Assembly (NCBI GenBank): GCA_029060585.1
Contig: JAIDTS010000443.1
Coordinates: 1-5,510, forward strand
DNA: 5,510 nucleotides
From: Muribaculaceae bacterium
GTDB lineage: Bacteria > Bacteroidota > Bacteroidia > Bacteroidales > Muribaculaceae
Direction of reading: 5' to 3'
In this document: one piece after another, positions 5,223 through 5,510 of the stretch
How the letters are laid out: every line of letters begins with the position of its first letter
How positions within the stretch are numbered: position 1 is the stretch's first letter
Notes under the pieces: generated by a model
Database searches by the model: none
Seen by the model: the letters and a program-made list of their open reading frames with translations, nothing else
Told to the model about the DNA's origin: nothing
Made by a program: the position numbers and the translations under genes

Positions 5223-5510
5223 TCAATTCTTATGGTTTTTGCAGTGATCTCCACACTTGCCTTCGCACTTGCTTTCTTCTTTGTTCTCGCATTTGGAGGT
5301 CTTGGCGCAGCAGTCTTTCTGGGGAGCTGCCTTTCCATCGGAAGCGACTGCAGTGTAGCCTACTTTCTTGAATCCGGCGATGATCTTTTCAGAGTCGGTC
5401 TTAGTGTCATCGTATGTCACTGTGACGGTCTGGTCTTTGAGTGAGGTCTCTATCTTCTTTATTCCTTTCTCAAAACGGAGATTGGACTTGATCTTGTTCT
5501 CGCAGTTCTG
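5223..5510 (-). CDS. HMA-domain heavy-metal-binding protein with Cys-rich tail (partial, 5' end outside window)
   Basis: The frame stays open to the window edge, so only the C-terminal 95 residues are seen; the GTG at 5420-5418 is an internal valine codon, not a start. The visible part begins QNCENKIKSNLRFEKGIKK, which fits an HMA domain whose CxxC metal site is C-QNC, with the first Cys just outside the window. IETSLKDQTVTVTYDD and SEKIIAGFKKVGYTA complete the beta-alpha-beta-beta-alpha-beta fold. After it comes a lysine-rich tail of about 35 residues with six Cys (C67, C68, C74, C82, C86, C90 of the fragment) and His89/His93, resembling a small metallothionein-like metal store. Soluble copper-chaperone-like proteins usually end soon after the HMA fold, so the tail is an addition. 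A role in binding Cu(I) or another soft metal is inferred. A strong terminator follows the stop. The upstream neighbour and promoter are not visible. Confidence 0.88.
   Translation of the reverse strand, partial: QNCENKIKSNLRFEKGIKKIETSLKDQTVTVTYDDTKTDSEKIIAGFKKVGYTAVASDGKAAPQKDCCAKTSKCENKEESKCEGKCGDHCKNHKN

Noticed and set aside
5418..5420. GTG as the start of a 65-residue protein
   Set aside because: The same frame continues without a stop to the window edge and the upstream residues complete an HMA domain, so the GTG is an internal Val codon.

Overview
The window looks like chromosomal DNA from a member of the Bacteroidales (phylum Bacteroidota), possibly a Muribaculaceae-type gut bacterium. 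The support is a TAnnTTTG-type -7 promoter box in front of the fur-like gene, weak or absent Shine-Dalgarno sequences before the starts, and proteins of Bacteroidales type. The family-level placement is an inference. All well-supported genes lie on the minus strand, so transcription runs from high to low coordinates. The right edge cuts a gene, and the left edge may hold the tail of a plus-strand gene.

Region by region, in transcription order. (1) 5510-5223: the C-terminal 95 residues of a heavy-metal-associated (HMA) domain protein with a Cys/His-rich tail, followed by a clear intrinsic terminator at 5176-5202. (2) 5087-3930: a two-gene unit with a 9-nt gap, encoding a small YjdJ-like GNAT N-acetyltransferase and an esterase-D-type alpha/beta hydrolase. 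(3) 3929-3419: about 510 bp without a convincing gene. It holds a series of palindromes, including two identical 20-bp palindromic repeats spaced 33 bp apart, and ends in the fur promoter. (4) 3418-92: a tight three-gene unit encoding a Fur-family metalloregulator, the S1-domain RNA-binding protein Tex, and a TM1586-like nitroreductase-family flavoprotein, with gaps of 10 and 5 nt. (5) 91-1: a short stretch that may contain the end of a convergent plus-strand gene.

The fur-tex-nitroreductase cluster joins a metal- or peroxide-sensing repressor to a transcription/RNA factor and a redox flavoenzyme, which would suit a stress-response operon. The HMA protein suggests soft-metal (copper-type) handling nearby, but it is a separate transcription unit. 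I found no mobile element with a transposase, no CRISPR array, no tRNA or rRNA, and no clear new system. The signals most worth a second look are the palindrome-rich intergenic region and an A7 slippery-type heptamer at the end of tex, whose -1 frame runs without a stop into the nitroreductase start.
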